The notes: a model not told the origin generated them from the letters alone. A stretch of 23,885 nt of DNA from Candidatus Peribacteria bacterium (GCA_943349385.1 CALQZM010000005.1:1-23885), one strand, 5' to 3'; positions 14,981 to 22,781 are shown, counted from the stretch's first letter. Numbers and translations: made by a program.

Positions 14981-16246
14981 TTATAATTTTAATAAATCTT
15001 TGAATTCATTACTGTCAGCATAAGGCCCAATAAGTGCCATGTAAAGATTTTCTGATTTAAAGAACTGCTTAATAAATTTTTGTATACTTGCTTGACTAAC
15101 CGCGTCGATTTTTTTGTTTATTTCTTCTACTGATTCAATATTGTTTTCAAGTAATTCTTGTCTAGCTAGAAGGTGTGCGTATTCTTCTGAATCTTCGAGT
15201 CTTAGAGTAATTTTACCTTTTAAATATTGTTTTGCTGTCTGAATTTCTTCTTCAGATACGCCATTGTCTAAAACGTCTTTATATTCTTTTAGAATTGCTG
15301 CGATTGCGTCTTTGACTCTTTTTGTGTCTACACCAGCTCTGGTTGAAATTGTTCCTGCGTCGCTGAATTCGTCGGTTTCGGTTCTTACATAATAACAAAG
15401 TCCTTGTGCTTCACGGACATTTAGAAACATTCTAGAACTCATATTTCCGCCTAGAATAGTTGCTAGAATTTTAGCAGACCACTCTTCTGGATCTTTATAT
15501 GGTACTGACGGGAATCCGATTACTAAATGTGCTTGTTCAGTTTTTTTGTGGGTAACTTTTAGTCTATCGTTTGATTGATATTGATTGCATGGTGTGAATT
15601 CTAGACCTTTTTTACCATCTTCAAGTTTAAAGAACTGTTCAGTTTTGGATATAGCGTCTTTATGGTCAATGTTGCCGGCTATACAAATAATAGTATTGTC
15701 TGGGGTATATAGTTTGTTTTTATATTCTTGAAAATCTTTTTGGGTAACGGTTGTAATTAATTCCCGAGTTCCAATTTGGTCCCACCCAAGTGGTTGATCA
15801 CCAAAAATAAGTTGTTCAAAGTCCCATCCTATTTGATACATTGGGGTATCTTGGTACATATTGTATTCTTCTAAAATTACGCCTCTTTCTTTCTCTATTT
15901 CTGTTGGATCAAATTTAGCATGGATCATCATGTCTGAAAGTACGTCCATGGCGATGTCGATTTGTTCTGCTGCAACTTTTACATAGTATCCTGCGTATTC
16001 TTTCCCTGTAAAAGCATTAAAATCGCCGCCTACTGAATCAATGGCTCGTGAAACTTCTTTAGTATTTGTGTATTTTTTTGCCCCTTTAAAGAACATGTGC
16101 TCTAAAAAGTGAGATATTCCGTTTATGGCTTTGGTTTCGTATCGTGATCCGGCGCCTACTAGTACTAATACGGTTACAGCTTTAGTATTTTCAAGTTTTT
16201 TAGAGATTACTCGAAGTCCATTTTCTAGGGTAGTTTTTTCGTACAT
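14981..16246 (-). CDS. M16 family zinc metallopeptidase (processing-peptidase-like)
   Basis: A 421-residue M16 (pitrilysin/MPP-type) peptidase. The inverted zinc motif H46-F-L-E49-H50 is followed about 76 residues later by the third ligand in VILEEYNMY (E126 or E127). LENGLRVISKKLE begins the N-terminal domain. The C-terminal half carries the family's second, non-catalytic lobe with RMFLNVREAQGLCYYVRTE, where the conserved R and Y bind substrate in relatives. The length fits the single-chain MPP/PqqL-like group of soluble bacterial M16B enzymes. No signal peptide is seen. It heads the leftward run toward the folate genes; no functional link to them is evident. Confidence 0.94.
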   Translation of the reverse strand: MYEKTTLENGLRVISKKLENTKAVTVLVLVGAGSRYETKAINGISHFLEHMFFKGAKKYTNTKEVSRAIDSVGGDFNAFTGKEYAGYYVKVAAEQIDIAMDVLSDMMIHAKFDPTEIEKERGVILEEYNMYQDTPMYQIGWDFEQLIFGDQPLGWDQIGTRELITTVTQKDFQEYKNKLYTPDNTIICIAGNIDHKDAISKTEQFFKLEDGKKGLEFTPCNQYQSNDRLKVTHKKTEQAHLVIGFPSVPYKDPEEWSAKILATILGGNMSSRMFLNVREAQGLCYYVRTETDEFSDAGTISTRAGVDTKRVKDAIAAILKEYKDVLDNGVSEEEIQTAKQYLKGKITLRLEDSEEYAHLLARQELLENNIESVEEINKKIDAVSQASIQKFIKQFFKSENLYMALIGPYADSNEFKDLLKL

Positions 16247-16271
16247 TGAAAAGTAATATTAAATTTATGTG

Positions 16272-16300
16272 CTTATATTAGCAGAAAATGCCAATTTTAA
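16272..16300 (-). promoter_or_regulatory. Candidate promoter of the M16-ndk-folate run
   Basis: TTAAAA, a 17-nt spacer and TATAAG on the minus strand, with a start near 16265 and a leader of about 19 nt. The -35 is weak. Confidence 0.35.
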
Positions 16301-16410
16301 AAGTTGAAAACAGGTATTTAAGAGGATTTTGTTATACTTTTTTGTATAATTCTTTTTTAAAAGTGGTGGCTAAGTTTTATTTTCCTTTTTTGGTTGGTAG
16401 CAGAAAATGC
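16279..16410. repeat. 13-bp direct repeat in the M16/transpeptidase gap
   Basis: TAGCAGAAAATGC occurs at 16279-16291, over the M16 promoter, and again at 16398-16410. The 335-bp gap 16247-16581 otherwise holds an AT-only hairpin (TTATAC-t6-GTATAA, 16332-16349) followed by a T-run, and no convincing gene: the longest rightward frame encodes low-complexity Phe/Leu/Ile sequence. Confidence 0.5.
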
Positions 16411-16567
16411 TTATCCATGTCTTTTTTACTATATTTCTTTTTAATATTTGTATTATTCATAAAATCTATAATACTATAATTTAACTTTAATCTTTTTCGT
16501 AATTCGTAAATATTCACTATAGAATTTATTTCATATTATGTTAAAATCTCTCTACTTTAGTTTAAGA

Positions 16568-16573
16568 TATAAT
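16568..16573 (+). promoter_or_regulatory. -10 box of the transpeptidase gene (leaderless)
   Basis: A perfect TATAAT ends 8 nt before the ATG at 16582, so transcription should begin at or within a base or two of the start codon. No strong -35 is seen. Confidence 0.5.
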
Positions 16574-16581
16574 AGTTTTAG

Positions 16582-18825
16582 ATGGTCGAACTAGAAAGTT
16601 ACTCAAGAAGAGTATTTGCACTGGGGTTGGTAATTATTGGCTTTGGCGCAATCTTGTTTTTGCAGATATTTAACCTGCAAATTTTCAAGCATGATTATTA
16701 TATGAGCAAGGCAATGACTAATCAACAAGGGTACACTGAGTCTGATCCTCGACGTGGTGAAATTTTTATTCAAGATTACCATAGTAATACTGACTTTAGA
16801 GTTGCCACTAATACAACTTTAGATACAGTTTTTGCTGATCCTTCTTTAATACTGGATCATACTGGTATAGGAGAAAAGTTAGCACCTATATTATTCAATA
16901 AGGATTTAGCTTTAAGAGCCGAAGAGTTGCGCTTAAAAGAACAACGAAATACTTTACCTCCAGATTTGACTGAACAAGAAATTTTAGACATTTTGAAGCC
17001 ACGTGATTTAGCTGAATTAAAAAAAGAGTTTCAAGATGAAATTATTACAAAAATGGCACAGAAGACACGTCCTCAAATTTTGCTTTACAGGGATCCTCCA
17101 ACTTCAGTGCGTGAAGCAATCCGAAAATTAAATATTGCTGGTATAGCAATTACCGATAAAGATATTATTGTATATCCGCTTAAAATTAGTAATCCTGAAG
17201 AAATAGCAAAAAATTTATCGCCTATACTTGATATAGGAATTTCTAGATTAACAAATTTGCTTGAGGGGAAAAATAGATATGTTGTGTTGGCCTCTAGAGT
17301 TGAGCCAGAAGCTGCAGCTAAAATTAAAGATTTGATTGCTGCAAATTTTGAAGATATGAGAGGTATTGGATTTGAAGAAAAGTCTTACCGGTATTATCCA
17401 GAAAAACAGCTAGCTGCTCAATTGTTAGGTTTTGTGGATCAAAGTGGAGGCGTCTATGGAATTGAATCTTACTTTGATGATATTTTGACCGGAACTCGTG
17501 GTATTTTTAAAACGGCCTTAGATGGCATGGGTAAACAAATTACAGTTGGTGATGATACTTTAATTAAGCCTGCGATTGATGGTGCTGATATTTATCTAAC
17601 TGTAGATAGGTCAATTCAGTTAGAAGTTGAAAGATTGTTAAAGAATACTGTTGAGTCTACAAGAGCCGATGCGGGGCAAGTGTTAATTATAGATCCTAAG
17701 ACTGGTAAGTTTATGGCAATGGCTCATTATCCAAGTTTTGATCCAAATGAATTCTGGACTGCCTTAGATACTGAAGAAATATTTTTAACTGAAGAGGAGT
17801 TACTAAAAGTCCAAACAATTATGCGGGGTAAAACTGAAGAAACCTTTTTAGTTTACGATGAAGCTAGAGAAGATAAGTTACAATTGTTGCCAGTTAGATC
17901 CGAAGAAACAGGTGAAACTTATTATGAAAAATTTAAAAATAAAGTCGGATCGTCGGTATATCGAAATCGGGCTGCTCAGGATTTATACGAGCCTGGGTCT
18001 GTATTTAAAGCGATTACGATGTCTGCAGCAATAGACGATGAGAGTGTGACTCCTGCAACGACTTTGAATGACTCTGGACCAATTAAAGTAGATGAATTTA
18101 CAATTGACAATGCTCTTGGCCAGCATTACGGAACGATTTCTATGACTCGAGTTTTAGAAACTTCAAATAATATTGGAATGGCTTGGGTAAGTCGAGAGAT
18201 TGGACGAAATTTATTTCATACTTATATGATGAAATATGGCTTTGGTAAACGTACAGATATTCAACTAGATGATGAAAAACAGGGCTACATTGAACCATTT
18301 ACTGCTTGGTCTGAAAGTGAATTGGTAACACATGCCTTTGGTCAGGGGATAAGTACAACTACGATTCAAATGATTACTGCGTTTTCAGCCTTTGCAAATG
18401 GTGGACTTTTGATGCAGCCAACTTTAGTGAATAAGATTGTCTATAATGATGGGAAAGTAGATGAAATTGAGCCAACTATAGTTAGGAGAGTAATTTCTAA
18501 AAAAACTGCAGACACTTTGACAGCAATGCTTGTCAGTGTAGTTGACAAAGGTCAATCTAAGACAGCAAGGATACCTGGTTACTCAGTGGCCGGTAAAACC
18601 GGTACATCACAGACTTATAAAAATGGAAAGCCCTTAGAAGGTGCTGGTACCACAATCGCAACTTTTGCAGGATTCGCCCCTGCTAATGATCCTCGATTTG
18701 TAATCTTAGTTAAGGTAGATCGCCCTCGAAGTTCTCAATGGGCTGATGTAACTGCATTACCTTTGTTTAAAGAGGTTGCCAATTTTTTACTACAATATTT
18801 AGGAGTGCCGCCAGATAAATTATGA
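16582..18825 (+). CDS. Peptidoglycan D,D-transpeptidase (PBP2/FtsI family), enlarged
   Basis: A 747-residue class B penicillin-binding protein that cross-links peptidoglycan outside the membrane. One N-terminal membrane helix (about 11-30) is followed by the pedestal domain (RRGEIF at 58-63; RYYPEKQLAAQLLGFVD at 270-286) and the transpeptidase domain with S473-V-F-K476, S528-N-N530 and K672-T-G. It is far longer than E. coli FtsI (588). The extra length lies in a ~100-residue charged helical insert at about 105-205, after which a second LAPIL-like segment appears (LSPIL, 212-216), and in a ~65-residue insert at about 393-460 between YPSFDPNEFW and the active-site serine. It ends in TGA, with an in-frame TAG two codons later. 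Whether it serves septation (FtsI) or elongation (PBP2) is unclear; no fts or mre genes are adjacent. Confidence 0.93.
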   Translation: MVELESYSRRVFALGLVIIGFGAILFLQIFNLQIFKHDYYMSKAMTNQQGYTESDPRRGEIFIQDYHSNTDFRVATNTTLDTVFADPSLILDHTGIGEKLAPILFNKDLALRAEELRLKEQRNTLPPDLTEQEILDILKPRDLAELKKEFQDEIITKMAQKTRPQILLYRDPPTSVREAIRKLNIAGIAITDKDIIVYPLKISNPEEIAKNLSPILDIGISRLTNLLEGKNRYVVLASRVEPEAAAKIKDLIAANFEDMRGIGFEEKSYRYYPEKQLAAQLLGFVDQSGGVYGIESYFDDILTGTRGIFKTALDGMGKQITVGDDTLIKPAIDGADIYLTVDRSIQLEVERLLKNTVESTRADAGQVLIIDPKTGKFMAMAHYPSFDPNEFWTALDTEEIFLTEEELLKVQTIMRGKTEETFLVYDEAREDKLQLLPVRSEETGETYYEKFKNKVGSSVYRNRAAQDLYEPGSVFKAITMSAAIDDESVTPATTLNDSGPIKVDEFTIDNALGQHYGTISMTRVLETSNNIGMAWVSREIGRNLFHTYMMKYGFGKRTDIQLDDEKQGYIEPFTAWSESELVTHAFGQGISTTTIQMITAFSAFANGGLLMQPTLVNKIVYNDGKVDEIEPTIVRRVISKKTADTLTAMLVSVVDKGQSKTARIPGYSVAGKTGTSQTYKNGKPLEGAGTTIATFAGFAPANDPRFVILVKVDRPRSSQWADVTALPLFKEVANFLLQYLGVPPDKL

Positions 18826-18841
18826 TATTAGTTTAAATGTG

Positions 18842-18872
18842 AAAAAAACCTCCCGTTTTGCGGAAGGTTTTA
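18842..18872. terminator. Bidirectional terminator between the transpeptidase and bL33 genes
   Basis: AAAACCT/AGGTTTT plus CCG/CGG with one mismatch and a 5-nt loop. Reading leftward, the stem runs into TTTTTTT (terminator for rpmG, about 25 nt after its stop). Reading rightward only four T follow, so it may serve the transpeptidase gene less efficiently. Confidence 0.8.
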
Positions 18873-18896
18873 AAGTATTAACTAATTGAGGTCTAA

Positions 18897-19076
18897 TTAT
18901 TTAGATCTCTTAATTTCTTTTACAACTGGAGTTACTCTTTTTCTTACAGCTTTTGAGTATATTGGTTTAGCAATGTCTGCTGGTTTGTGTTTTGTTTTGT
19001 TGATTGTAGTAGTTTTAAGTCTCATGTTTGTTTCAGGACATCTAAACTCTACGAATATGCTTTTTCCTTTAGCCAT
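18897..19076 (-). CDS. rpmG: 50S ribosomal protein bL33
   Basis: A 59-residue, strongly basic protein. The pattern of bL33 is readable: an N-terminal MAKGKSIFVEFRCPETN, then LKTTTINKTK (equivalent to the family's YTTTKNKR), IAKPIYSKAVRKRV (equivalent to LKKYDPVVRKHV) and a final VVKEIK. Only one cysteine (C13) is present, so the zinc-binding CxxC pairs of C+ forms are absent. A terminator with a U-run follows about 25 nt after the stop and a TTGACA promoter precedes it, which fixes the strand. Two longer frames on the opposite strand at 18886-19125 and from 18987 are shadows over this gene. The leader is about 26 nt without a Shine-Dalgarno. Confidence 0.87.
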   Translation of the reverse strand: MAKGKSIFVEFRCPETNMRLKTTTINKTKHKPADIAKPIYSKAVRKRVTPVVKEIKRSK

Positions 19077-19098
19077 GACAGTGTATTATTTAGTAAAT

Positions 19099-19126
19099 TT
19101 GCTGTCAAAATCTATCAGTCTATAAG
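19099..19126 (+). promoter_or_regulatory. Promoter of the zinc-knuckle mini-protein (leaderless)
   Basis: TTGCTG, a 16-nt spacer and TATAAG ending 4 nt before the ATG at 19131. It interleaves with the divergent rpmG promoter, so the two probably compete. Confidence 0.45.
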
Positions 19127-19137
19127 CCTTATGTCAA
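19109..19137 (-). promoter_or_regulatory. rpmG promoter
   Basis: TTGACA, a 17-nt spacer and TAGATT on the minus strand; start near 19102. A second TTGACA (19103-19108) with TACACT at 17 nt lies further downstream, but its start would fall inside the ATG. The upstream pair is therefore preferred. Confidence 0.5.
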
Positions 19138-19277
19138 ACAAAAATAATAAAGTTAGTAGATGCGGTTATTGTGGAATTCCTCTTGAAATAGTCTGGGTTC
19201 ATGGTCATGGGCAGTGTATTAATTGTAAAACTAATGTTGAGGAGTGTTGTAGAGGAGAGAAAATGCCTAATTTATAA
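19131..19277 (+). CDS. 48-residue zinc-knuckle mini-protein
   Basis: A small protein with CGYCG at residues 11-15, then VWVHGHGQCINC at 22-33 and a following EECCRGE. Two CxxC pairs about 17 residues apart form a likely treble-clef or ribbon-type zinc site. The His-Gly-His between them and the CC pair could add ligands. I recall similar unnamed mini-proteins in Candidate Phyla genomes but assign no function. The start at 19131 is chosen because residues upstream of it in the open frame are antisense to rpmG and look random, and because a -10 box lies 4 nt before this ATG. Stop is TAA. It stands alone between divergent rpmG and the mgtE promoter. Confidence 0.75.
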   Translation: MSNKNNKVSRCGYCGIPLEIVWVHGHGQCINCKTNVEECCRGEKMPNL

Positions 19278-19316
19278 GGTTTTTAGTACTTTTTCTGTCT
19301 ATACAGTTTTAAGCCT

Positions 19317-19341
19317 TTTTGCAAGATAAATGTTTGCAAAA
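19317..19341. promoter_or_regulatory. Inverted repeat over the mgtE -35 region
   Basis: TTTTGCAA, 9 nt, TTGCAAAA: a perfect 8-bp inverted repeat whose right arm contains the mgtE -35 hexamer. It could be an operator, or a weak AT-rich terminator (followed by TTTT) for the preceding mini-gene. Confidence 0.4.
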
Positions 19342-19362
19342 TTTTAGTTTTAGTGTTATAAT
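19334..19362 (+). promoter_or_regulatory. mgtE promoter with extended -10
   Basis: TTGCAA, a 17-nt spacer and TATAAT preceded by TGT (extended -10). Start near 19369, leader of about 26 nt, no Shine-Dalgarno, no room for a magnesium riboswitch. Probably also serves fpg and the YibE/F gene. Confidence 0.7.
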
Positions 19363-19394
19363 TATTAGTTATTGATCCAACTAATTAGTGTATT

Positions 19395-20666
19395 ATGCCT
19401 TTAACAAAAGATTCTTATATCAGCTTAGATAATCATGAATTAGCTCGAGAAATTGAGTTAAAGAAGAGGCAATCTTTGAGTATCTTCAAGAAAATTCCGT
19501 TCAATCAAAGGGGGTTTGTGATTATATTGCTGCCAGTTAGGCTTCAACAAAAGATTTTAAAATCTATTAGTAATGCAGAAATTATTAAATTTTTACATTA
19601 CTTAGACTTAGAAGCTGCAAGTAAAGTGATTCAAGCAGTTGATAAAGACCGAAGAGATGTTATTTCTCGAGATTTAGGCGAGGATATAAAAGAAAAATTA
19701 TCTGCCTTAACAAATTTAGATCCTGACCGAGTAGAGCATCTAATGGACTTGAATTATATTGAAGTTGATCATGCAACTCCGGTTGAAACAATTTCAAAAA
19801 TTGTAGAACAATATGAAAAGAAGACTGGGCGTTTTCCAACTATACTAATTGTTGAAGCAGGTTATTTAAAAGGTAGTATTCCTGGACACGCTTTAGTGGT
19901 TTCAAAAGACAAAGAGTCGCTTTCGTCTTATGTTAAAGAGTTGCCTACGGTTAAATATTCTGACGGCCCTAAAAAAATTATTGAAGCTTATAAAAATAGT
20001 AAACACGATAAAATTGTAGTATTAGATGATGATAATAGTATTTTAGGCATTATTTACTCTGATGAAATAGTAAACTTGATCGAAAAAGAAACTGCTAAAA
20101 AGCTTTATGAATTTGCCGGCTTGAACCAAAAAGAAGATATTGAAGATTCGTATAAAGTAAAAGTTAAATTTAGATATAAGTGGCTAATCATTAATTTATT
20201 CACTGCCTTTTTAGCAGCTTTTGTAGTTTCTTCGTATGAAGATACGATATCTAAAATGGTTTTATTGGCTGCCTATATGCCAATAGTTGCAGGTATGGGA
20301 GGTAATGCTGCAACTCAAACTTTGGCAGTAGTAGTTCGTGGATTAGCTGTAAAGAATTTTAATAAAGCAAAACTAATTAGAGTAGTATTAAATGAAATGA
20401 CGGCAGGATTTATAAATGGAATTATTACTGCAGTTATTATTGCTGTAATTGCTTACTTCATGAATCATAGTTTGGTTTTAGGTCTAGTAGCTGGTTCAGC
20501 AGTAATATTTAACTTATTAATAGCAGGACTTTTTGGTACTTTAATTCCTGTGTTAATGCAAAAATTAGGTAAAGATCCTGCATCTTCGGCTACAATCTTT
20601 ATTACTACTGCAACAGATGTACTAGGGTTCGTTGCATTCTTGCAGTTGGCAAACTTCTTTTTGTAA
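19395..20666 (+). CDS. mgtE: Magnesium transporter MgtE
   Basis: A 423-residue Mg2+ channel/transporter of the inner membrane. The cytosolic helical N domain (about residues 10-120) is followed by a CBS-domain pair (about 125-240; ATPVETISKIVEQY, GRFPTILIVE, KIVVLDDDNSILGII). Five membrane helices follow from about residue 260. The pore signatures are PIVAGMGGNAATQTLAVVVR in the second helix region and KDPASSATIFITTATDVLGF near the end, including the conserved Asp. In studied homologues the N and CBS domains close the pore when Mg2+ is high, so control may be post-translational. The length is slightly below the usual ~450. First gene of mgtE-fpg-yibE/F with 48 and 15 nt gaps. Confidence 0.96.
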   Translation: MPLTKDSYISLDNHELAREIELKKRQSLSIFKKIPFNQRGFVIILLPVRLQQKILKSISNAEIIKFLHYLDLEAASKVIQAVDKDRRDVISRDLGEDIKEKLSALTNLDPDRVEHLMDLNYIEVDHATPVETISKIVEQYEKKTGRFPTILIVEAGYLKGSIPGHALVVSKDKESLSSYVKELPTVKYSDGPKKIIEAYKNSKHDKIVVLDDDNSILGIIYSDEIVNLIEKETAKKLYEFAGLNQKEDIEDSYKVKVKFRYKWLIINLFTAFLAAFVVSSYEDTISKMVLLAAYMPIVAGMGGNAATQTLAVVVRGLAVKNFNKAKLIRVVLNEMTAGFINGIITAVIIAVIAYFMNHSLVLGLVAGSAVIFNLLIAGLFGTLIPVLMQKLGKDPASSATIFITTATDVLGFVAFLQLANFFL

Positions 20667-20714
20667 GGTAGTTTTAAGTAACTAAGTATTTAAAACTATA
20701 AGTATTGCTTTGTT

Positions 20715-21611
20715 ATGCCTGAATTGCCAGAGGTAGAGAGTTTACGACGTGGATTAGTTCCTTGCTTAAAAGGAAACAAGATTGTTTCTGTGCAAGTTTT
20801 GCGAGCTAAATTAGTTTCTGGTAAAGGCACTGTACGTGAATCTTTGGATTTTAAAAGAGCTGAATTTGAAGCTGTTTTTTTAGGAGATGAAGTCTTAAAC
20901 ATAGAAAGAAGGGCGAAAAATCTAATTTTCGAATTTAAATCAGGAAAAGTCTTACTGGTACATTTAAAAATGACTGGTCAGCTGGTGTATAAGTCCAAAG
21001 AAAACATAATAGTAAAAGGTGGTCATCCAATTCAGGATTCAAATTCGAAATTGCCAAATAAACATACTTACATAATTTTCGAGCTAAAAAATGGATTTTT
21101 GTATTATAATGATGTGCGAATGTTTGGATATTTATTATATTATCCCGATAAATTGGCGTTAGATTTAGAAGGGCATTTTAGTGAATTAGGGCTTGAGCCA
21201 GATAGTGTTGCCTTTACGGAGCAGTTTTTTATTTGTGCAATGCAAAAAAAGAGCGGGAAATTGAAGTCTGTATTTTTAAATCAAGAGATTGTAGTCGGGC
21301 TTGGAAATATTTATTGTGACGAAGTTTGTTTTGAAGCTGGTGTTAGGCCTGATAGGGTAGTGAAAACTCTAGGGATTCTTAAGTTGAAAAAGTTATATAG
21401 TGCTATTCTAAAAATTATTCCTATGGCAATTGATATGGGAGGGTCGTCAGTAGCGAATTATTTGTTGGTGGATGGTTCAAAAGGTAATTATGCTCATTAT
21501 CACAAAGTGTATCTAAAAGGAGGTAAGCCGTGTTATATTTGTGGCAGAGAATTAACTAAGATTAAGTTGAATTCTAGAACAACCGTATATTGCGAAAATT
21601 GTCAAAAATAA
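20715..21611 (+). CDS. mutM: Formamidopyrimidine-DNA glycosylase (Fpg/MutM)
   Basis: A 298-residue bifunctional DNA glycosylase/AP lyase that removes 8-oxoguanine and formamidopyrimidines. The N-terminus MPELPEVESLRRGL carries the catalytic Pro2 and Glu3. K68 (RRAKNL) is the conserved active-site lysine, followed by LVHLKMTGQL and NDVRMFGYL. The helix-two-turns-helix motif VVGLGNIYCDEVCF is intact. A C-terminal zinc finger has C273-x2-C276 and C293-x2-C296 with the conserved Arg at 288. An insert near residues 98-112 makes it longer than E. coli Fpg (269). The ATG at 20715 is fixed by the need for Pro2. It lies 48 nt after mgtE; a weak TATAAG upstream may add a secondary promoter. Confidence 0.97.
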   Translation: MPELPEVESLRRGLVPCLKGNKIVSVQVLRAKLVSGKGTVRESLDFKRAEFEAVFLGDEVLNIERRAKNLIFEFKSGKVLLVHLKMTGQLVYKSKENIIVKGGHPIQDSNSKLPNKHTYIIFELKNGFLYYNDVRMFGYLLYYPDKLALDLEGHFSELGLEPDSVAFTEQFFICAMQKKSGKLKSVFLNQEIVVGLGNIYCDEVCFEAGVRPDRVVKTLGILKLKKLYSAILKIIPMAIDMGGSSVANYLLVDGSKGNYAHYHKVYLKGGKPCYICGRELTKIKLNSRTTVYCENCQK

Positions 21612-21626
21612 ACTTAAAATTATTTT

Positions 21627-22781
21627 ATGCATCAAACTTTACCTAACTCAAGTCGTTCAGACAGTAATGATTCTCATAAACATGGTGATGAGACTAAGAT
21701 TAGTTTAAAAGCAAAAGTTTTAGGCTTCTTTGTGTTTACTGCAATGGTGGTAGTGACTGGCTTTTATTTGTCTCCAAATGCTGATTTTGAGCAAGGATTT
21801 ATTACTGCAAAAGTTGTGCAAAATATGGGTGAAACCGTATCGAATAATGACTTATTTTCGGAAACAACATTTAAGTATAAAGTTGAATTATCGAACAAAC
21901 AATTAGTTGATGCAGAATTGGTTGTAGTAGGTGATCAGTTAAAAAACAGTTTTAAGGTTGGCGATAAAGTGGTTATAAATATGATCGAAACTGCAGATTC
22001 AAGTGATTTTCAAATCGTGGATAAGTACAGATTGAATGTACTTGCCTTACTATTTTTTATTTTAATTATAGCTGCTTGTGTATTTGCTGGTTGGAATGCA
22101 ATTTTTTCCTTAATTGGACTCGGATTTAGTGTGTTTGTATTAATATTTTTTATTGTTAAAGGAATCTTAATAGGACACAATCCGCTATTAATTACAATTA
22201 TGGGGTCAGTTTTAATAGCCACCGTTTCTGTGTATTTAGGTCATGGCTTTAATAAAAAAACTACAATTGCGATAGCTGGTATAGTTTCGACATTAACTTT
22301 TGTAGGTTTACTATCTATTTTATTTGTTAATTTTGGAGGATTTTTAGGTATGGGATCTGAAGAGGCGTTTTTCTTGCAGCTGGATTCTGGAAACGGAATT
22401 AATTTAAAAGGGATTTTGTTGGCTGGAATTATAATTGGAACCTTAGGTGTTCTAGATGATATTACGACTGCCCAGGTTGCTGTGGTGAACGAGTTGCGAA
22501 AAGCAAATCCTAAAATACAGGACAAAGATTTGTATGCGAGTGCAATTAGAGTCGGAAAAGAACATATCACGGCGTTAGTAAACACTTTAGTATTGGCTTA
22601 TGCTGGAGCATCGATGCCGCTATTTATTTTATTTGTACAAGATGGTATTCAGCCGATTTGGAGTTTAATTAACGGTGAGTTTATTGCAGAAGAAATTTTA
22701 CGAACTTTAGCCGGAAGTATTGCTTTAGTACTAAGTGTACCTTTGACAACTTGGTTAGCAGTTAAGTTACTCAAAAAATAA
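21627..22781 (+). CDS. YibE/F family membrane protein
   Basis: A 384-residue polytopic membrane protein. A hydrophilic N-terminus (MHQTLPNSSRSDSNDSHKHG) is followed by one helix (about 29-48), an extracytoplasmic beta-rich domain (about 50-133) and roughly seven further helices. The YibE/F signature is LGVLDDITTAQVAVVNEL (about 276-293) followed by HITALVNTLVLAYAGASMPL, INGEFIAEEILRTLAGS and VLSVPLTT. The family is widespread but of unknown function; a transport role has been guessed. It starts 15 nt after mutM and its stop codon lies at the base of the shared terminator hairpin. Confidence 0.92.
   Translation: MHQTLPNSSRSDSNDSHKHGDETKISLKAKVLGFFVFTAMVVVTGFYLSPNADFEQGFITAKVVQNMGETVSNNDLFSETTFKYKVELSNKQLVDAELVVVGDQLKNSFKVGDKVVINMIETADSSDFQIVDKYRLNVLALLFFILIIAACVFAGWNAIFSLIGLGFSVFVLIFFIVKGILIGHNPLLITIMGSVLIATVSVYLGHGFNKKTTIAIAGIVSTLTFVGLLSILFVNFGGFLGMGSEEAFFLQLDSGNGINLKGILLAGIIIGTLGVLDDITTAQVAVVNELRKANPKIQDKDLYASAIRVGKEHITALVNTLVLAYAGASMPLFILFVQDGIQPIWSLINGEFIAEEILRTLAGSIALVLSVPLTTWLAVKLLKK

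Noticed and set aside
16288..16479. 63-codon frame in the M16/transpeptidase gap
   Set aside because: Composition is what AT-rich non-coding DNA gives (Phe, Leu, Ile, Lys); no start signal or domain.
18886..19125. 79-codon plus-strand hydrophobic frame
   Set aside because: It is antisense to the bL33 gene, which has a matching family pattern, promoter and terminator.
18987..19130. Upstream extension of the zinc-knuckle mini-protein
   Set aside because: These codons are antisense to rpmG; the ATG at 19131 has its own -10 box and starts the recognisable part.
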